A DNA stretch of 7,665 nt, taken from contig JAKEEV010000253.1 of NCBI GenBank assembly GCA_022616395.1, positions 1 to 7,665 on the forward strand, written 5' to 3'. Both the position numbers and the translations under genes were made by a program. Source of the DNA: Planctomycetia bacterium. GTDB lineage: Bacteria; Planctomycetota; Planctomycetia; Gemmatales; Gemmataceae. Below are positions 7,201 to 7,665 of this stretch, piece by piece (positions within the stretch are counted from its first letter, which is position 1; each line of letters begins with the position of its first letter). The notes under the pieces are model-generated. The model saw only the letters and a list, made by a program, of their open reading frames with translations, was not told the origin of the DNA and made no database searches.

Positions 7201-7665
7201 CGTCTGCACCATCACTCCTCTGTCGGATACGGGTTTTGCCACCAACGACGGGGGGAAAAAGTTAAAGCGCTGGGAATGGCCGACGGCGGTCGATGCGCGC
7301 TGGAGCCCGGCTGGCGAGTGGGAACTGCGAGAGCCAGTCGCAGGGCAGGGCATCGTGCTTCCCCCCGCGGAACCCGGCGGTCCCCGGCGATTGCTCGTCG
7401 CGGACACCAGCGGAAGCGTCTGGCTCTTCGCGGCTGATCGAGTCGGTCCTCACATCCGCCGGTGGAAGCCGGGTGGAGGAGTGATCCCGGAAGGAAAACC
7501 GAGTTCGCCGTTCGCTCTGCAGAACGCCGAGATGATGCGAATCGTGGTCTCTTACGTTGCAGATGGCAAGGCGGCCGTCGCGATCAATCCGGATCGCGAA
7601 GACCCACTGTGGACCGCTCGCACAGCTCCCGGCGACGAGGTGAATAATCGGATCGTCGGTTCAGC
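4238..7665 (+). CDS. Zinc-ribbon, membrane-anchored PQQ-type beta-propeller protein (3' partial)
   Basis: The frame is open from GTG 4238 to the right edge: 1142 complete codons and no stop. GAGG (4227-4230) lies 7 nt before the GTG. Domains in order: an MJ0042-type zinc ribbon (residues 1-38; Cys7, Cys10, Cys27, Cys32); a Pro/Lys/Ala/Val-rich linker (about 39-140) with repeats such as SKPPKPSASKPAKPPKP (66-82); basic residues RRKK, then a membrane helix (147-168); a TPR-like hairpin (about 182-217) within a charged helical region to about 410; and from about 416 a beta-propeller with PQQ-like strands, e.g. LYALDEDTGSLLWATRVG (449-466), HDLKKGTIRWY (503-513), EFDLTTGARIG (556-566) and AIDLRTGEMRWQ (822-833). 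The basic flank predicts a cytoplasmic ribbon and an extracytoplasmic propeller. Similar propellers (BamB, PQQ dehydrogenases) serve as scaffolds or enzymes; no catalytic site is recognised here. Confidence 0.85.
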   Translation, partial: MSIVVQCPHCETRFNLQSEMNGKSMRCPNLECRQVFTVQAREEKAPPPVMELPPEPQQAPPKPVASKPPKPSASKPAKPPKPVVADAEVVEAKVVEAAVVSPPKVKEVVWKEGTDAPPPKKKSQPVQAEEVLDLPVRRKKSGNRGAMILAGMGIAIVAMVIFGAIYYLRSEGINEEKLAKQAEEEYTTGQYAVSAKTYEKLAADYPSSKNVEKYKFFADLSGMQVVVRSVTNRENYDAAVTRLNSFIAAHKDSSFAKPTTGFGRDVLEAGKKLGEDIAAFAEARLQAFQADRTKSGELKRADDAIVVGRKLIEQLDPFRAADDPPLEKLKEAFNNTEKGVKRERDRTIAIDRAREQLEHPTDAIIQSVEAELAAAGFLDDSEAQSLIAVAKGKLRDLVKYEDDRDNPKQPPTTAASLLFVTPIGKPKLSERTAADPPAAVFLCVARGVLYALDEDTGSLLWATRVGPDVTDPPAVARVELEGGLTDLAVVTSNVGGVPAVSAHDLKKGTIRWYQPLMVPAINPKDPPVPAPAAGQAVVVGTRVFVPVRDALGTVYEFDLTTGARIGRIRLGQPVGPGAVLRPGTGLLYVVADARRIYLIDVGGKDGDGNRVNPSCVQVIATGHLAGTLRVPPLFIGPEGTSPAERWMLLVQSDGPQGMKFRAFAVGEITPPVAGSAVTETPAVPAVAFPVPGWIHFPPVTDGERLAIATDTGQFRIYGINQPGNLDKPIFPLPSLTMPKPADGSPMPGLVIPVAESTYWLVLAGQLQKARLSLVPNKGQEVVLAGKPQPVGVPIQPAQVTTRKDVACLVVRSPNSSSCRAVAIDLRTGEMRWQRQLGLVPAAAPIQQGDNLVLVDEDGGVVVVPMASVTRGQTQSAPDEWMVASPPPNASGLTTVASSAGGKVIYTVTPVTRDKAYYVIRRIVDGKVNNESEVAALDALAGPPAVVSESLLISTRDGFVYRLIPSDGPLKPAKLDPGPSWPVERRAGSVCTITPLSDTGFATNDGGKKLKRWEWPTAVDARWSPAGEWELREPVAGQGIVLPPAEPGGPRRLLVADTSGSVWLFAADRVGPHIRRWKPGGGVIPEGKPSSPFALQNAEMMRIVVSYVADGKAAVAINPDREDPLWTARTAPGDEVNNRIVGS

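Overview
The window looks like chromosomal DNA from a planctomycete, most likely of the Gemmata group (Gemmataceae). The clues are moderately high GC, a long gene joining an N-terminal zinc ribbon of the MJ0042 type, a Pro/Lys/Ala linker, one membrane helix, a helical repeat region and a PQQ-type beta-propeller, and an exported secretin-like protein with the 'VADLVxPIP' opening common in planctomycete secretin-like proteins. The assignment is inference from family architecture; no rRNA or other phylogenetic marker is present.

Layout. Bases 1-300 hold no convincing complete gene, but two sigma70-like promoters on the minus strand (251-279 and 99-127) point leftwards out of the window, and a 13-codon His-rich ORF with a good ribosome binding site lies between them. 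An 11-bp perfect hairpin (301-326) separates this from a three-gene minus-strand operon, read from 2052 down to 338: a small ArsR/SmtB-type repressor, a DoxX-like four-helix membrane protein overlapping it by 4 bp, and a 302-aa fusion of an SRPBCC/AHSA1 domain with a SnoaL/NTF2-like domain. A dyad-rich promoter region next to the repressor start suggests autoregulation of the operon.

Divergent from it across about 150 bp is a 624-aa exported secretin-like protein on the plus strand (2202-4076). It appears to be an internal tandem duplication, each half carrying six cysteines, and it ends at a textbook Rho-independent terminator (4102-4135). After a 100-bp spacer comes a very long plus-strand gene starting at GTG 4238. 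It is open to the right edge (1142 complete codons, no stop), encoding zinc ribbon, linker, membrane helix, TPR-like/helical region and beta-propeller.

How they work together. The minus-strand genes form one coherent unit: regulator, membrane protein and small-ligand-binding domains, probably a response to a small organic molecule or stress. The secretin-like and propeller genes are both predicted to have large domains outside the cytoplasm, but the strong terminator between them argues for separate transcription. No mobile element, CRISPR array, tRNA or rRNA was seen. The most unusual items are the duplicated cysteine-rich secretin-like protein, the SRPBCC-SnoaL fusion and the large zinc-ribbon/propeller protein.
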